Shown: one piece after another, positions 54,747-63,882 of the stretch | How positions within the stretch are numbered: the first letter of the stretch is position 1 | Layout of the letters: every line of letters starts with the position of its first letter | Assembly (NCBI RefSeq): GCF_002286775.1 | Contig: NZ_NSGJ01000007.1 | Coordinates: forward strand, 82,220-146,219 | DNA: 64,000 nt | Reading direction: 5' to 3' | DNA from: Myroides sp. N17-2 | GTDB taxonomy: Bacteria > Bacteroidota > Bacteroidia > Flavobacteriales > Flavobacteriaceae | Program-made: the position numbers and the translations under genes | Notes under the pieces: model-generated | What the model saw: the letters and a program-made list of their open reading frames with translations, nothing else | Databases searched by the model: none | What the model was told of the DNA's origin: nothing

Positions 54747-57518
54747 TTATAAATTCTTGTTGAAAACTTTTTCAACTGCGTAAGCGTAACGTTTTTTAGA
54801 ACGAACTGAACTTCCTGATGCAGGAGCACTATAAGCTCTATTACCTGCATAACGTAAAGGTTTCTCTTCGAAGTTCATTAGTAAATATCCGTAAGCTCCC
54901 ATGTTTTTAGGTTCTTCTTGAGCCCATACATAGTCGTCTACATTAGGATACATAGCTATTACTTCTTTGATTTGCTCTACTGGTAATGGGAACAATTGTT
55001 CTACTCTCACGATAGCAACATCATTTCTACCTAACTCTTCGCGTTTAGCTACCAAGTCATAATAGAACTTACCACTACAGAATACTAATGATTTAACATC
55101 AGCAGGGTTAGCAGTATCATCACCTATTACATACTTGAATTTTCCATCTGTAAAATCTTTAATAGAAGATACAGCAGCAGGATGTCTTAACAAACTCTTA
55201 GGAGACATATTGATTAAAGGCTTTCTAAAGTCAGTAATCATCTGTCTTCTCATTAAATGGAAAAGGTTAGCTGGTGTAGTAACGTTAGTTACGAACATAT
55301 TACTCTCAGCACATAACTGTAAGTAACGCTCTAATCTAGCAGAAGAGTGTTCAGCACCTTGATTCTCGTATCCATGAGGCAATAGCATCACAATACCGTT
55401 TTGGTTACTCCACTTATCCTCAGCAGCAGAAATATATTGGTCCATCATAATCTGAGCTCCGTTAGAGAAATCTCCGAACTGTGCTTCCCAGATAGTTAAT
55501 GTATTTGGATTAGTTAAAGCATATCCATACTCAAAACCTAATACAGCGTACTCAGCTAATAAAGAGTTAAATACTCTAAATTGACCTTTTTGCTCTTTCA
55601 GTCTATTTAATAGAATGATTAATTCTTCCGTATCTTCGGTTTTTACCACAGCATGTCTATGAGAGAACGTACCACGTTCTACATCTTGACCTGATAGACG
55701 TACATCGTATCCTTCTGTAACTAAAGTACCATAAGCTAATAATTCACCCATCGCCCAGTCTAAAGCATCTTTTTCGAAGAACATTGTTTTTCTGTCTCCA
55801 ATAAGCTTTTTAACTTTACTAATGAATTTTTTATCCTCAGGTAATTCAGTGATTACTTCAGCGATAGCTGTAAGCATCTCTTTAGAAACTTTAGTATCAT
55901 AGTCAGCCACCATTTTGTCACGACTAGCAATATTAAATCCTTGCCAATTCTCTTCCATAAATGTTCTCACACGTGTAAACTCACACGCACGAGAGGTACT
56001 TAACTCTTGCTCTAAAGCATCTTTATATTGTGATTCTAACGACTTAACGAAAGCTTCATCTACTATTTTATCATCTAATAATCTCGCGCTATAAATATTA
56101 CGTGAGTTAGGGTGTTTAGAGATCAGTTTATATAAGATTGGCTGAGTGAACTTTGGCTCATCTCCTTCGTTGTGTCCGTATTTACGGTATCCAACTAAAT
56201 CAATAAATATATCTGTTCCAAACTCCATACGATAGTCTAAAGCAAACATAAATGCTCTAACAGCAGCCTCTGTATCATCCGCATTAACATGCAAAACAGG
56301 AGATTGAGTTACTTTAGCAATATCAGTAGAGTAGGTAGAAGAACGACCATCAGTATAGTTAGTTGTAAAACCAACTTGGTTATTTAATACTATGTGAATA
56401 GTACCTTCTGTCTTATAACCTCTAAGCTTAGCCATCTGAACGATCTCATAAACAATTCCTTGTCCTGAGATAGCTGCATCACCGTGAATAGCGATAGGCA
56501 ACACTTTAGAAGGTTGATCTACGAATATTGTATCCTGTTTAGCTCTAGCAATACCTTCGATAACAGCACCCACAGTCTCTAAGTGAGAAGGGTTAGGCGT
56601 TAAGTTAACGTGCATTACTTTACCTGAACGAGTTTTACGTGTTGTAGTAAGACCTAAGTGGTACTTAACATCACCGTCAAATCCTTCGATAGCATCGTAA
56701 TCTTTACCGTCAAACTCTGCAAAAATATCTTGTGCAGGTTTTTTGAATACGTTAGCTAATACATTAAGACGTCCACGGTGTGCCATCCCTACTACAATCT
56801 CCTCTACTCCTTTATCAGCAGCAGCATCCATCATAAAATCTATAGCAGGTATTGCTGCTTCTAGACCTTCTAGAGAGAAACGTTTTTGTCCAACGTATTT
56901 CGTATTTAAGAAGTTTTCAAAAGAAACTGCCTCAATCAACTTGTGCAAGATCTCTTTTTTCTCTTCATTATTAAATTTCGCTTCTGTAGTCTCATAGTGA
57001 TTTTGAATCCATTGTACTGTCGCTTCATCAACGATGTACTTGTACTCAATACCTAGTGTAGTACAGTAAATTTTCTCTAATTGGGCGATTATCTGTCCCA
57101 ATGTAGTAGTTGGTAGTTGTATTGTCTTTGCAGCCTCAAAATTAACATTCAAATCTGCTTGAGATAGACCAAACTTCTCTAAACTCAAATCTGGATGCTC
57201 TACTTTTCTGTCTCTTAATGGGTTTGTTTTAGTCAATAAATGCCCATAAGTTCTGTAAGCGTCAATTAATTTTAATACAGCAAACTCCTTTTGAAGTTGC
57301 CCTAACTGCGCTGAACTATCTACACCTACACTATTACTTGACGTATAAGCTTGTGCTAACTGCTCAACCGGCCCACTATTGTATTCATTTGCAAAATCAA
57401 ATCCTTGAAAGAAAGCTCTCCAGCTTGGCTCTACGCTATCTGGACTCTCTGTATACTGATCATATAAATCTGCAAAAAATGCAGTGTGTGCCGCATTTAA
57501 AAAGGAATATCTATCCAT
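54747..57518 (-). CDS. sucA: 2-oxoglutarate dehydrogenase, E1 component
   Basis: ThDP-dependent decarboxylase of 2-oxoglutarate. The 923-residue protein starts with the small N-terminal segment that binds E2 (SFLNAAHTAFFADLYDQYTE), then GMAHRGRLNVLANV, the ThDP motif GDAAISGQG, and the C-terminal transketolase domain (FEYGYALTNPNTLTIWEAQFGDF). Length matches the family (about 930). First gene of sucAB. A -7-like TATTTTTG is at 57558-57565. Confidence 0.97.
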   Translation of the reverse strand: MDRYSFLNAAHTAFFADLYDQYTESPDSVEPSWRAFFQGFDFANEYNSGPVEQLAQAYTSSNSVGVDSSAQLGQLQKEFAVLKLIDAYRTYGHLLTKTNPLRDRKVEHPDLSLEKFGLSQADLNVNFEAAKTIQLPTTTLGQIIAQLEKIYCTTLGIEYKYIVDEATVQWIQNHYETTEAKFNNEEKKEILHKLIEAVSFENFLNTKYVGQKRFSLEGLEAAIPAIDFMMDAAADKGVEEIVVGMAHRGRLNVLANVFKKPAQDIFAEFDGKDYDAIEGFDGDVKYHLGLTTTRKTRSGKVMHVNLTPNPSHLETVGAVIEGIARAKQDTIFVDQPSKVLPIAIHGDAAISGQGIVYEIVQMAKLRGYKTEGTIHIVLNNQVGFTTNYTDGRSSTYSTDIAKVTQSPVLHVNADDTEAAVRAFMFALDYRMEFGTDIFIDLVGYRKYGHNEGDEPKFTQPILYKLISKHPNSRNIYSARLLDDKIVDEAFVKSLESQYKDALEQELSTSRACEFTRVRTFMEENWQGFNIASRDKMVADYDTKVSKEMLTAIAEVITELPEDKKFISKVKKLIGDRKTMFFEKDALDWAMGELLAYGTLVTEGYDVRLSGQDVERGTFSHRHAVVKTEDTEELIILLNRLKEQKGQFRVFNSLLAEYAVLGFEYGYALTNPNTLTIWEAQFGDFSNGAQIMMDQYISAAEDKWSNQNGIVMLLPHGYENQGAEHSSARLERYLQLCAESNMFVTNVTTPANLFHLMRRQMITDFRKPLINMSPKSLLRHPAAVSSIKDFTDGKFKYVIGDDTANPADVKSLVFCSGKFYYDLVAKREELGRNDVAIVRVEQLFPLPVEQIKEVIAMYPNVDDYVWAQEEPKNMGAYGYLLMNFEEKPLRYAGNRAYSAPASGSSVRSKKRYAYAVEKVFNKNL

Positions 57519-57557
57519 AACTTTGTCTAAAGACCTTTTGTTTAAATATTATATCTA

Positions 57558-57565
57558 CAAAAATA
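57558..57565 (-). promoter_or_regulatory. Putative -7 element of sucAB
   Basis: The minus strand reads TATTTTTG about 40 bp before the sucA ATG. The only nearby TTG is 13 bp upstream, closer than the usual spacing. Confidence 0.35.
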
Positions 57566-57632
57566 CAACTCTTTATGACAAAACTATAAACTTTTCCTTA
57601 TTTTTATCTGATAATTATTTTATAAAATTGAA

Positions 57633-58208
57633 ATGAAAAGATTTAACATCAACTATTTACCGTTTTTTTTGTCAATATCATTTTTTTTAGCTTGCTCTTT
57701 TTCTATTATTGCACAAGATAGAGGAAATACTACTCAAAATTATGATTCTACTAATAAATGGAAATTCGGTGGAGGCTTAGGAGTAGGCTTTGGAAGTGGC
57801 TATACAGATATTATGATAGCCCCTAGTGCACTATATCAGGTGAACCCTTATTTTTCAGCAGGTGTAGGCCTACAAGGTAGTTATGTCAGCAGCAAAAATA
57901 GAAGTTATTACAACTCTAGTATCAAAGAATACAACTCTTGGATCTACGGAGGTAGTATCATCGCATTATCAAACCCTATTCCTCAAATTCAATTATCTGC
58001 CGAACTTGAACAGTTGAGAGTTAATAACACATATAAATATCACGATGCAGAAAATATAGGTGATAATTTTTGGAACACAGCTTTATTCTTAGGTGTAGGA
58101 TACAGTCAAGGTCCCGTTACTATTGGTGTACGTTACAACGTTCTTTATAAAGAAAAAGATATGGTCTACGGAAGTGCATATATGCCTTTTGTTAGATTCT
58201 ATTTCTAA
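57633..58208 (+). CDS. Outer-membrane beta-barrel protein, 191 aa
   Basis: An exported protein with signal peptide ending SIIAQ. Strands such as WKFGGGLGVGFGSGYTDIMI, YFSAGVGLQGSYV and VTIGVRYNVLY, and the last strand YMPFVRFYF, indicate a small beta-barrel of about eight strands. I do not recognise a specific family. It is transcribed divergently from sucA and ends with a terminator. Confidence 0.65.
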   Translation: MKRFNINYLPFFLSISFFLACSFSIIAQDRGNTTQNYDSTNKWKFGGGLGVGFGSGYTDIMIAPSALYQVNPYFSAGVGLQGSYVSSKNRSYYNSSIKEYNSWIYGGSIIALSNPIPQIQLSAELEQLRVNNTYKYHDAENIGDNFWNTALFLGVGYSQGPVTIGVRYNVLYKEKDMVYGSAYMPFVRFYF

Positions 58209-58227
58209 TAACATACCTCATAAACAA

Positions 58228-58256
58228 ATAAAGCACCTCGTTAAGGTGCTTTATTG
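58228..58256. terminator. Terminator between the beta-barrel gene and the 115-residue gene
   Basis: AATAAAGCACCT and AGGTGCTTTATT arms around five bases, between convergent genes. Confidence 0.85.
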
Positions 58257-58278
58257 TTTTATATAAAAAGTACGTTTA

Positions 58279-58626
58279 TTATAATGTACTCCTAATATAT
58301 ACTTTTTGATATTCTCTCTTTAACAACAAGAAAGTTACTTGTTGCAAATAATCCTCTATATCTGTACTCTGTATAGCTCTTACATCTTTCTCTGCAATAT
58401 CTACTCTATAAAGTAAACTAGAGAATTTAGATACTGATGATTTATTTACGATGTTACACAGCTCATTATAAACCTCATAAACTAACTTAGCAGGGGTGTC
58501 TGCATTTAAAGTAATCGATGCATCCACTGCCATACGAAAGTCTTTTTCGACTTGTCTGACTAAATCGCTCAGTAAATTGTATTCACCTACTTTGTCCTCT
58601 AAATAAGATACAGCTTCTGTCATCAT
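58279..58626 (-). CDS. Conserved hypothetical protein, 115 aa
   Basis: A mostly helical cytoplasmic protein beginning MMTEAVSYLEDKVGEYNLLS, without signal or membrane segments. It lies seven bases after the polyprenyl synthase gene on the same strand and is therefore in its operon. I do not recognise the family; a conserved flavobacterial gene of this position is likely. Confidence 0.6.
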   Translation of the reverse strand: MMTEAVSYLEDKVGEYNLLSDLVRQVEKDFRMAVDASITLNADTPAKLVYEVYNELCNIVNKSSVSKFSSLLYRVDIAEKDVRAIQSTDIEDYLQQVTFLLLKREYQKVYIRSTL

Positions 58627-58633
58627 TATATGA

Positions 58634-59608
58634 TTATACGCGTCTATCCATTAATTCATGACTGAACGTACGCAGTTGTTCTTTTTTATCATCTGCAATG
58701 TCCATTTGGTCTAAGATAGCAAGCGCTTTTAATGTATACTCTTCTATTAAATCTTTTGATTCTTTAGCAGATCCTGTTTCTACGAATAACTCTTTTACTC
58801 GATTTACTTTCTCATCAGCGTTCTGCTCTAGGCTTGAGAAGTACGATACTAATTCTGCACGTTGTACATCATTCGCATTCATCACTCCTTTTAAATAAAG
58901 AAATGTCTTCTTATTCTCAAGAATATCTCCACCTACTTGTTTACCGAAAGTAGCTGCATCACCGAATGCATCTAAATAATCATCCTGTAATTGGAACGCA
59001 ATACCAAGATTAATACCGAATTCATAGATATCTTCTGCATTCTTAGTACTCGTCTCAGCTACGATAGCTCCCATCTTAAGTGCTGCACCTACTAATACAG
59101 CAGTTTTAAACTTTATCATTTGGATGTATTCAGGAATACTCACATCATTTCTATTCTCAAAACAGATATCCCATTGCTGTCCTTCACATACCTCAATAGC
59201 CGTTTTACTAAACAACTTCGCTAAGTCGCGAAAAGTATTATTCTCATAATGCTCAAAATACTGATAAGCTAAGATTAGCATAGCATCTCCTGATAAGATA
59301 GCAGTATTTGTATTCCATTTTTCATGTACAGTTTGATGACCTCTACGCAGTGGTGCATCATCCATAATATCATCATGCATTAAGGAGAAGTTGTGAAACA
59401 ACTCAATAGCTGTTGCTGCATGGATAGCTCTCTTTGGATCTATACCAAAGATATCAGCTGACATTAATGTTAACACAGGACGAATCTGTTTTCCTCCTAA
59501 TGATAATATATATGAAATAGGTTCGTAAAGTTCCTTTGGAGTACCTGATAAAGAAATCGAATCGATAAATTCAGAAATCTGCTCTTTATACTTAACTATT
59601 GATTGCAT
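58634..59608 (-). CDS. Polyprenyl diphosphate synthase (trans-isoprenyl)
   Basis: Head-to-tail prenyltransferase that extends isoprenoid chains. From the ATG at 59608 the product has 324 residues; the open frame reaches back to 59662 but crosses a TATTTTTA -7-like box. The two Asp-rich motifs are HDDIMDDAPLRRG and QDDYLDAFGD, and the GGKQIRP and RRGHQTVH motifs are present. Chain length cannot be read surely, but bulky residues before the first Asp motif suggest a medium to long chain (quinone-side-chain or carrier lipid). It uses precursors of the dxs pathway. Confidence 0.88.
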   Translation of the reverse strand: MQSIVKYKEQISEFIDSISLSGTPKELYEPISYILSLGGKQIRPVLTLMSADIFGIDPKRAIHAATAIELFHNFSLMHDDIMDDAPLRRGHQTVHEKWNTNTAILSGDAMLILAYQYFEHYENNTFRDLAKLFSKTAIEVCEGQQWDICFENRNDVSIPEYIQMIKFKTAVLVGAALKMGAIVAETSTKNAEDIYEFGINLGIAFQLQDDYLDAFGDAATFGKQVGGDILENKKTFLYLKGVMNANDVQRAELVSYFSSLEQNADEKVNRVKELFVETGSAKESKDLIEEYTLKALAILDQMDIADDKKEQLRTFSHELMDRRV

Positions 59609-59778
59609 TACTATAATTATTTTGTGTAAAAATACGTGTTTTTTTTGAAGATAATCATTCATCTTCCCTTTTTAAACGCTTATCATTAATGACCCATACC
59701 TGTTATCATTATGTTCATCTACCTATAGACAACTTCCCTTCTCTATAATTCAATTCTTAAAATACCACTAATATGGTA

Positions 59779-59809
59779 TTGATACCTCAACCGAATCCCC
59801 TTATACTTG
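59779..59809 (+). promoter_or_regulatory. Promoter of the 68-residue membrane protein gene
   Basis: TTG (59779-59781), 20 bp, then TATACTTG (59802-59809); ATG about 25 bp downstream. Confidence 0.55.
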
Positions 59810-59834
59810 CATTAATAACAATAAACATTCTCTT

Positions 59835-60041
59835 ATGATCTCACTAGGTATAATAGGCCCTATCGGCATTATTACTATAATCAGTACATATTCACTTCTT
59901 ACTATATACAGCATAATACACCTATTTAGAAACAAGAAATTTCAAGGTCTTGAACACGCCTTAATCATACTATTTATCCTTGTACTTCCTGTACTAGGTA
60001 GTTGCATCTATCTCTATTCCCAAAAAAGTAATGACAAATAG
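59835..60041 (+). CDS. Small PLDc_N-like membrane protein, 68 aa
   Basis: A 68-residue protein with two membrane helices (about 5-27 and 40-60). The second half, LEHALIILFILVLPVLGSCIYLY, fits the PLDc_N family of small membrane proteins (two helices with a conserved P-x-x-G-x-x-x-Y pattern). Function unknown. It has its own promoter and abuts the convergent lipoprotein gene by one base. Confidence 0.6.
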   Translation: MISLGIIGPIGIITIISTYSLLTIYSIIHLFRNKKFQGLEHALIILFILVLPVLGSCIYLYSQKSNDK

Positions 60042-60998
60042 TTATTTCTTTCTATTACCACCATCTATTTTCTCTACTATATGCTCGAAAGTAAACGAAA
60101 TTGAACTCGATTTCTTGCGTTTATAAACCTTAATCATAATCTTTTCCACAGGGTAAGAATAGGCGATAAACACTTTATCCCTCCCCTCTTGATGAACGCC
60201 ATTATGCACTAATCTAGTATCCCCTGTTCTACTAACCTCACGGATCACCTTATTGTCCTCAGACACACCATATACTAATACATAATAACCACTATTATAT
60301 GGCAATTCTAGCGCTATCTCAGTATCCTCTCTTTCTAACAACTTTACTTCTCCTATATTAGTCACCAATAGCGGTTCCTTACTACTTATCAAATAAGTAT
60401 AACTACTAGGCACCGCTACAGTTCCATTATAGATAATAGATCTCACAGGCTTGTGTACTAAAAGCCCAAACACATTCATGTCATCCTCTTGTAACTCCCC
60501 CACCTTTTGCTCTAGCTTTAATATTTTATCACGATCCTCTTCTAAATCACTTTTCCACTTACCTCCTTTTATTTTCACTAGATTAGGAGTAATATAATAC
60601 CCTACGGCATCCTCACTAGTACCATCTACATAGTTGATTTTAGAAGGTTCTATAATAGGCAACCACTCAGGATTATCAAAAAAGTAACGAGCATCAGGAA
60701 TCCCTAATGCTTGATGAAGCTCCATTCTTCTTTTTTTAAACTTCGTAACCATACCGTATAGACTATCCGACTGTATCTCCGTCTCTATCCCTGCATAAAA
60801 CACACTTAACGCCTGCTCTTTCTCCATAGGATTTAACTCTAATAGCTTCCACCCAACATCATCTTCATCTACTACCAACACCTCATCGCTCTGCTCTAAT
60901 CCATTAGTCCAATTATCATCTGTACGCACTTCATCATCTTTACAACTAACGCAAAGTACCAATACCAATAATAAGTTAACCAACAAAGCCTTATACAT
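60042..60998 (-). CDS. Lipoprotein paralog 1, 318 aa
   Basis: A secreted lipoprotein with lipobox L-C-V-S-C (Cys at residue 19). The C-terminal 170 residues share a domain with the neighbouring 298-residue lipoprotein: KPVRSIIYNGT, VTNIGEVKLLERE, ELPYNSGYYVLVYGVSEDNKVIR and KIMIKVYK. The N-terminal part is not similar to known families, and has coiled-coil-like stretches (DKILKLEQKVGELQEDD). Function unknown. Confidence 0.65.
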   Translation of the reverse strand: MYKALLVNLLLVLVLCVSCKDDEVRTDDNWTNGLEQSDEVLVVDEDDVGWKLLELNPMEKEQALSVFYAGIETEIQSDSLYGMVTKFKKRRMELHQALGIPDARYFFDNPEWLPIIEPSKINYVDGTSEDAVGYYITPNLVKIKGGKWKSDLEEDRDKILKLEQKVGELQEDDMNVFGLLVHKPVRSIIYNGTVAVPSSYTYLISSKEPLLVTNIGEVKLLEREDTEIALELPYNSGYYVLVYGVSEDNKVIREVSRTGDTRLVHNGVHQEGRDKVFIAYSYPVEKIMIKVYKRKKSSSISFTFEHIVEKIDGGNRKK

Positions 60999-61074
60999 CT
61001 CTATCTTATTTTTAACAACACATTCATTCTATATAACCTTAAAAAACAATCTTTTATTGCTTAAATTAGTATTT

Positions 61075-61971
61075 TTAATCAAAAACCCACATCAATATTT
61101 CAAAATCAACTCTCTGAAACTTATCTTCAATCACTTGAATAACAATACTAGATAATTCTTCACTAAAAAAGAAACTAGGCGTTCTTCGCTCCACTTGTAC
61201 TACTCCCCCTTCCTTTTGTTGAGCGAATGTAATTCCGCCACTTACCATACTATATGCACTTATTTTCTTATTATCTTTTAAACCAAAAACATTAATAGAA
61301 TACCCCTCCTTAACAGGCACATTCACGACTACCTCATTGCCTTTAATCTTAACCAACTTAATTACTCCAATATCAGACATAACTGTCGTTCCAACATCTG
61401 TTACTTTATAATTTGTAATTTGAGGTAAAAACATACTAATAGTGTAAGCAACTTCCTTAATAGGCTTAAGAACCTCGTACCCCACAAGAGTAAACTGATA
61501 CGGTCGCCTTTCTCTCATTGCAATTTCTAACTTAGATAACGTGTCAATATCTGCTTCATATATCCTCTTATTAATATCACTATAAACAACACTCACCCCT
61601 TCAGCACTAATATGAGTTTCATCATCAAAATAAATAGTTTTAGGCACTATACTTGGAGACAGCATCAAATTATTTACATAATAAAACGTACTTTTAATAT
61701 CAAAAATATCCAAAAGTTTAGTACGTATATCCTCAATTGAAACTACTTGATAAGTAGATATGCTTTCAAGATTAACAACCTCATTCTTCTCATAGAATTG
61801 TTTCACTTTCTTAAACACCTCTTCTTTAGACAGATGACGAATACTAATAGGTTCATAAATCACCTCTGTTGCACTTCCTATTAAAGACTCATCATTTGTA
61901 GTCCCTTTACACCCCACTACTCCAATTATTATAACAATAACTAGAATTACATTTTTCTTAATACCTTTCAT
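61075..61971 (-). CDS. Lipoprotein paralog 2, 298 aa
   Basis: A lipoprotein (signal ending G-V-V-G-C, Cys at residue 21). Its C-terminal domain pairs block by block with paralog 1 (KPIKEVAYTIS, DIGVIKLVKIK, VPVKEGYSINVFGLKDNKKIS, SIVIQVIEDKFQRVDFEI), so the two genes arose by duplication. Both lie between the small membrane protein and the MORN-repeat gene on the same strand. No function can be assigned. Confidence 0.65.
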   Translation of the reverse strand: MKGIKKNVILVIVIIIGVVGCKGTTNDESLIGSATEVIYEPISIRHLSKEEVFKKVKQFYEKNEVVNLESISTYQVVSIEDIRTKLLDIFDIKSTFYYVNNLMLSPSIVPKTIYFDDETHISAEGVSVVYSDINKRIYEADIDTLSKLEIAMRERRPYQFTLVGYEVLKPIKEVAYTISMFLPQITNYKVTDVGTTVMSDIGVIKLVKIKGNEVVVNVPVKEGYSINVFGLKDNKKISAYSMVSGGITFAQQKEGGVVQVERRTPSFFFSEELSSIVIQVIEDKFQRVDFEILMWVFD

Positions 61972-62073
61972 ATTCTTATTTTTAATCTAAGTAGTTGATT
62001 TAGTTATTCCATCTGAAAACATACCTATACATAAAGTATTACTCAGCATCCTTATTTGACCTTGCATATATAC

Positions 62074-63648
62074 CTACTGCTTCACTCCATTAACCCAATT
62101 CTCTTCTCTCTCAAGTTTACCATCTTCACTGTAGTACTTAAATACTCCATTAGGCATCCCATCCTTCCACACCGTTTCGCTTTTTAACTTTCCGTTATCG
62201 TAATAAGATTTAGTCACTCCCACCTGTCTCCCATTATCATAACTACCTATTGCCTTTATATTTCCATTTTTATAATACTCTATACTCTCCCCTTCAGGCT
62301 CTCCTTTTGACTTAAACATCACTCTTTGTAACACACCATCTTCATCATACTCTTTAGTACTTCCATCCTCCTTGCCGTCTTTCCAGTAAACCTGCTTATA
62401 TAATTTACCATTCTCATAATAATTTGTAGTCAACCCCTCTTCTAGTCCATTCTTCATATTTACCTTCTTTTCTAGTTGCCCGTTTGCATAATATACCTTC
62501 GTGACACCCTCTAATTTATCATTTTTAAATACAAATATTCCTCTTAACTGACCACTCACATAATAGCTTTTAGTAATTCCATCTTTAGAACCATCTTTCC
62601 ATATTACCTCTTCTTCCAGTTTCCCATTCCTAAAGTAATTAGTAGCTCTCCCCTGTTGCTTGCCATTCATCCAGTTAATCTCCCTTTGTAGTTGCCCATT
62701 ATCATAATAAGTCTTACCTATTCCTTTCTCTATATCATCTTTAAAATCCACCTCTATTTCAAGTTTCCCATTTTCATAATACCTTTTTGTAACGCCATTC
62801 TTCTTTCCATCTTTCAAAATAACCTCTCTTTCAATTTTTCCACTTTCGAAATATACTTTAGTGACACCATTTTCTTTGCCCTCTTTCCACATTACTTCAT
62901 TTTTGAGCTTTCCATTTAGGTAGTACCCCCTAGCTCTACCTTGTTGTAATCCTTCACTAAAATCCTGTTCACTCTCTACTTTACCATTTTCATAATACCT
63001 TATCGCTACCCCTTGTTGTTTACCATTTTTCCAATTAATAACACTTTGCAATTGCCCATTAGAATAATAAAACTTACCTACAGTTCGACCACTGCCATCG
63101 CCCACATCTATTGCAGCCTTTAACTTACCATCGCTATCATACTCTTTCATTACACCAATTTCTTTATCCGCTTTATAAGTTAACTGTTGTTTTAAACTAC
63201 CGTTTTCATAATATAATTTAGTGAGTCCTTCTAACATTCCACCCTTCCAGTTCCCTTCCTGTGCTAATTGACCATTTTCATAATAACTTTTAGTCACACC
63301 ATCTTGTACACCATCCTTAAAATCCGCTTCACCTTGTAACTTACCATTTTCATAATAGTTTATCGTCTTACCAACACGTTTACCATTCACGAAATGTGTC
63401 ACTGCTTCTAATTGCCCATTTTCATAGTAGCTCTTAGCTATTCCATTCTCCTTTCCATCTTTAAAAATCATCACACCATATAACTTCCCACTTGGATAAT
63501 ACCCCTTAGTAAGACCTGTATATCCCACACTAGCATCCACTTCACACATAATACCATCTCTTAGTATTAACGTATCATAATTAACCTCCCTCTGCTGAAA
63601 ACTCATCAACAAAAAACTTACTAATAACAGTACTAAAACCTTTTTCAT
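62074..63648 (-). CDS. MORN-type repeat protein (YwqK-like), about 20 repeats
   Basis: A 524-residue exported protein; N-terminal signal peptide (LVLLLVSFLLMSF) without lipobox Cys. From residue about 45 to the end it consists of about 20 repeats of 22-24 residues, each with the core G-x-x-K-x-Y-Y-x-N-G-x-L, for example YYENGQLEA, YYENGKLQG, YYANGQLEK. These are the MORN-2 type repeats found in YwqK-family proteins, which often act as immunity or antitoxin-like partners in Bacteroidota. The repeats are similar enough to suggest recent expansion. No toxin lies next to it. Structure: extended beta-solenoid. Confidence 0.85.
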   Translation of the reverse strand: MKKVLVLLLVSFLLMSFQQREVNYDTLILRDGIMCEVDASVGYTGLTKGYYPSGKLYGVMIFKDGKENGIAKSYYENGQLEAVTHFVNGKRVGKTINYYENGKLQGEADFKDGVQDGVTKSYYENGQLAQEGNWKGGMLEGLTKLYYENGSLKQQLTYKADKEIGVMKEYDSDGKLKAAIDVGDGSGRTVGKFYYSNGQLQSVINWKNGKQQGVAIRYYENGKVESEQDFSEGLQQGRARGYYLNGKLKNEVMWKEGKENGVTKVYFESGKIEREVILKDGKKNGVTKRYYENGKLEIEVDFKDDIEKGIGKTYYDNGQLQREINWMNGKQQGRATNYFRNGKLEEEVIWKDGSKDGITKSYYVSGQLRGIFVFKNDKLEGVTKVYYANGQLEKKVNMKNGLEEGLTTNYYENGKLYKQVYWKDGKEDGSTKEYDEDGVLQRVMFKSKGEPEGESIEYYKNGNIKAIGSYDNGRQVGVTKSYYDNGKLKSETVWKDGMPNGVFKYYSEDGKLEREENWVNGVKQ

Positions 63649-63882
63649 ACACCTCTATTTGATTAAAACTCTCCTCATAGTACGTTTATATGCTCAACTT
63701 CCACTACACTGTACTACCAAAAAAACTACATTTAAAATACAAATAATACACACAACCAACTATATAAAAACAAATTACATTAAAGATAGTAATTATATTC
63801 AGAAATTTTAACACTTAAAAACAGCCTAAAAGATTCCTGAAAAAAGTGAATAACGTCATAGATATTAAATATCTAAAGAATC
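63649..63882. other. A/T-rich region before the insertion sequence
   Basis: No gene. Contains the upstream region of the MORN-repeat gene; no clear promoter box could be settled. It ends where the insertion-sequence terminal repeat begins. Confidence 0.5.
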
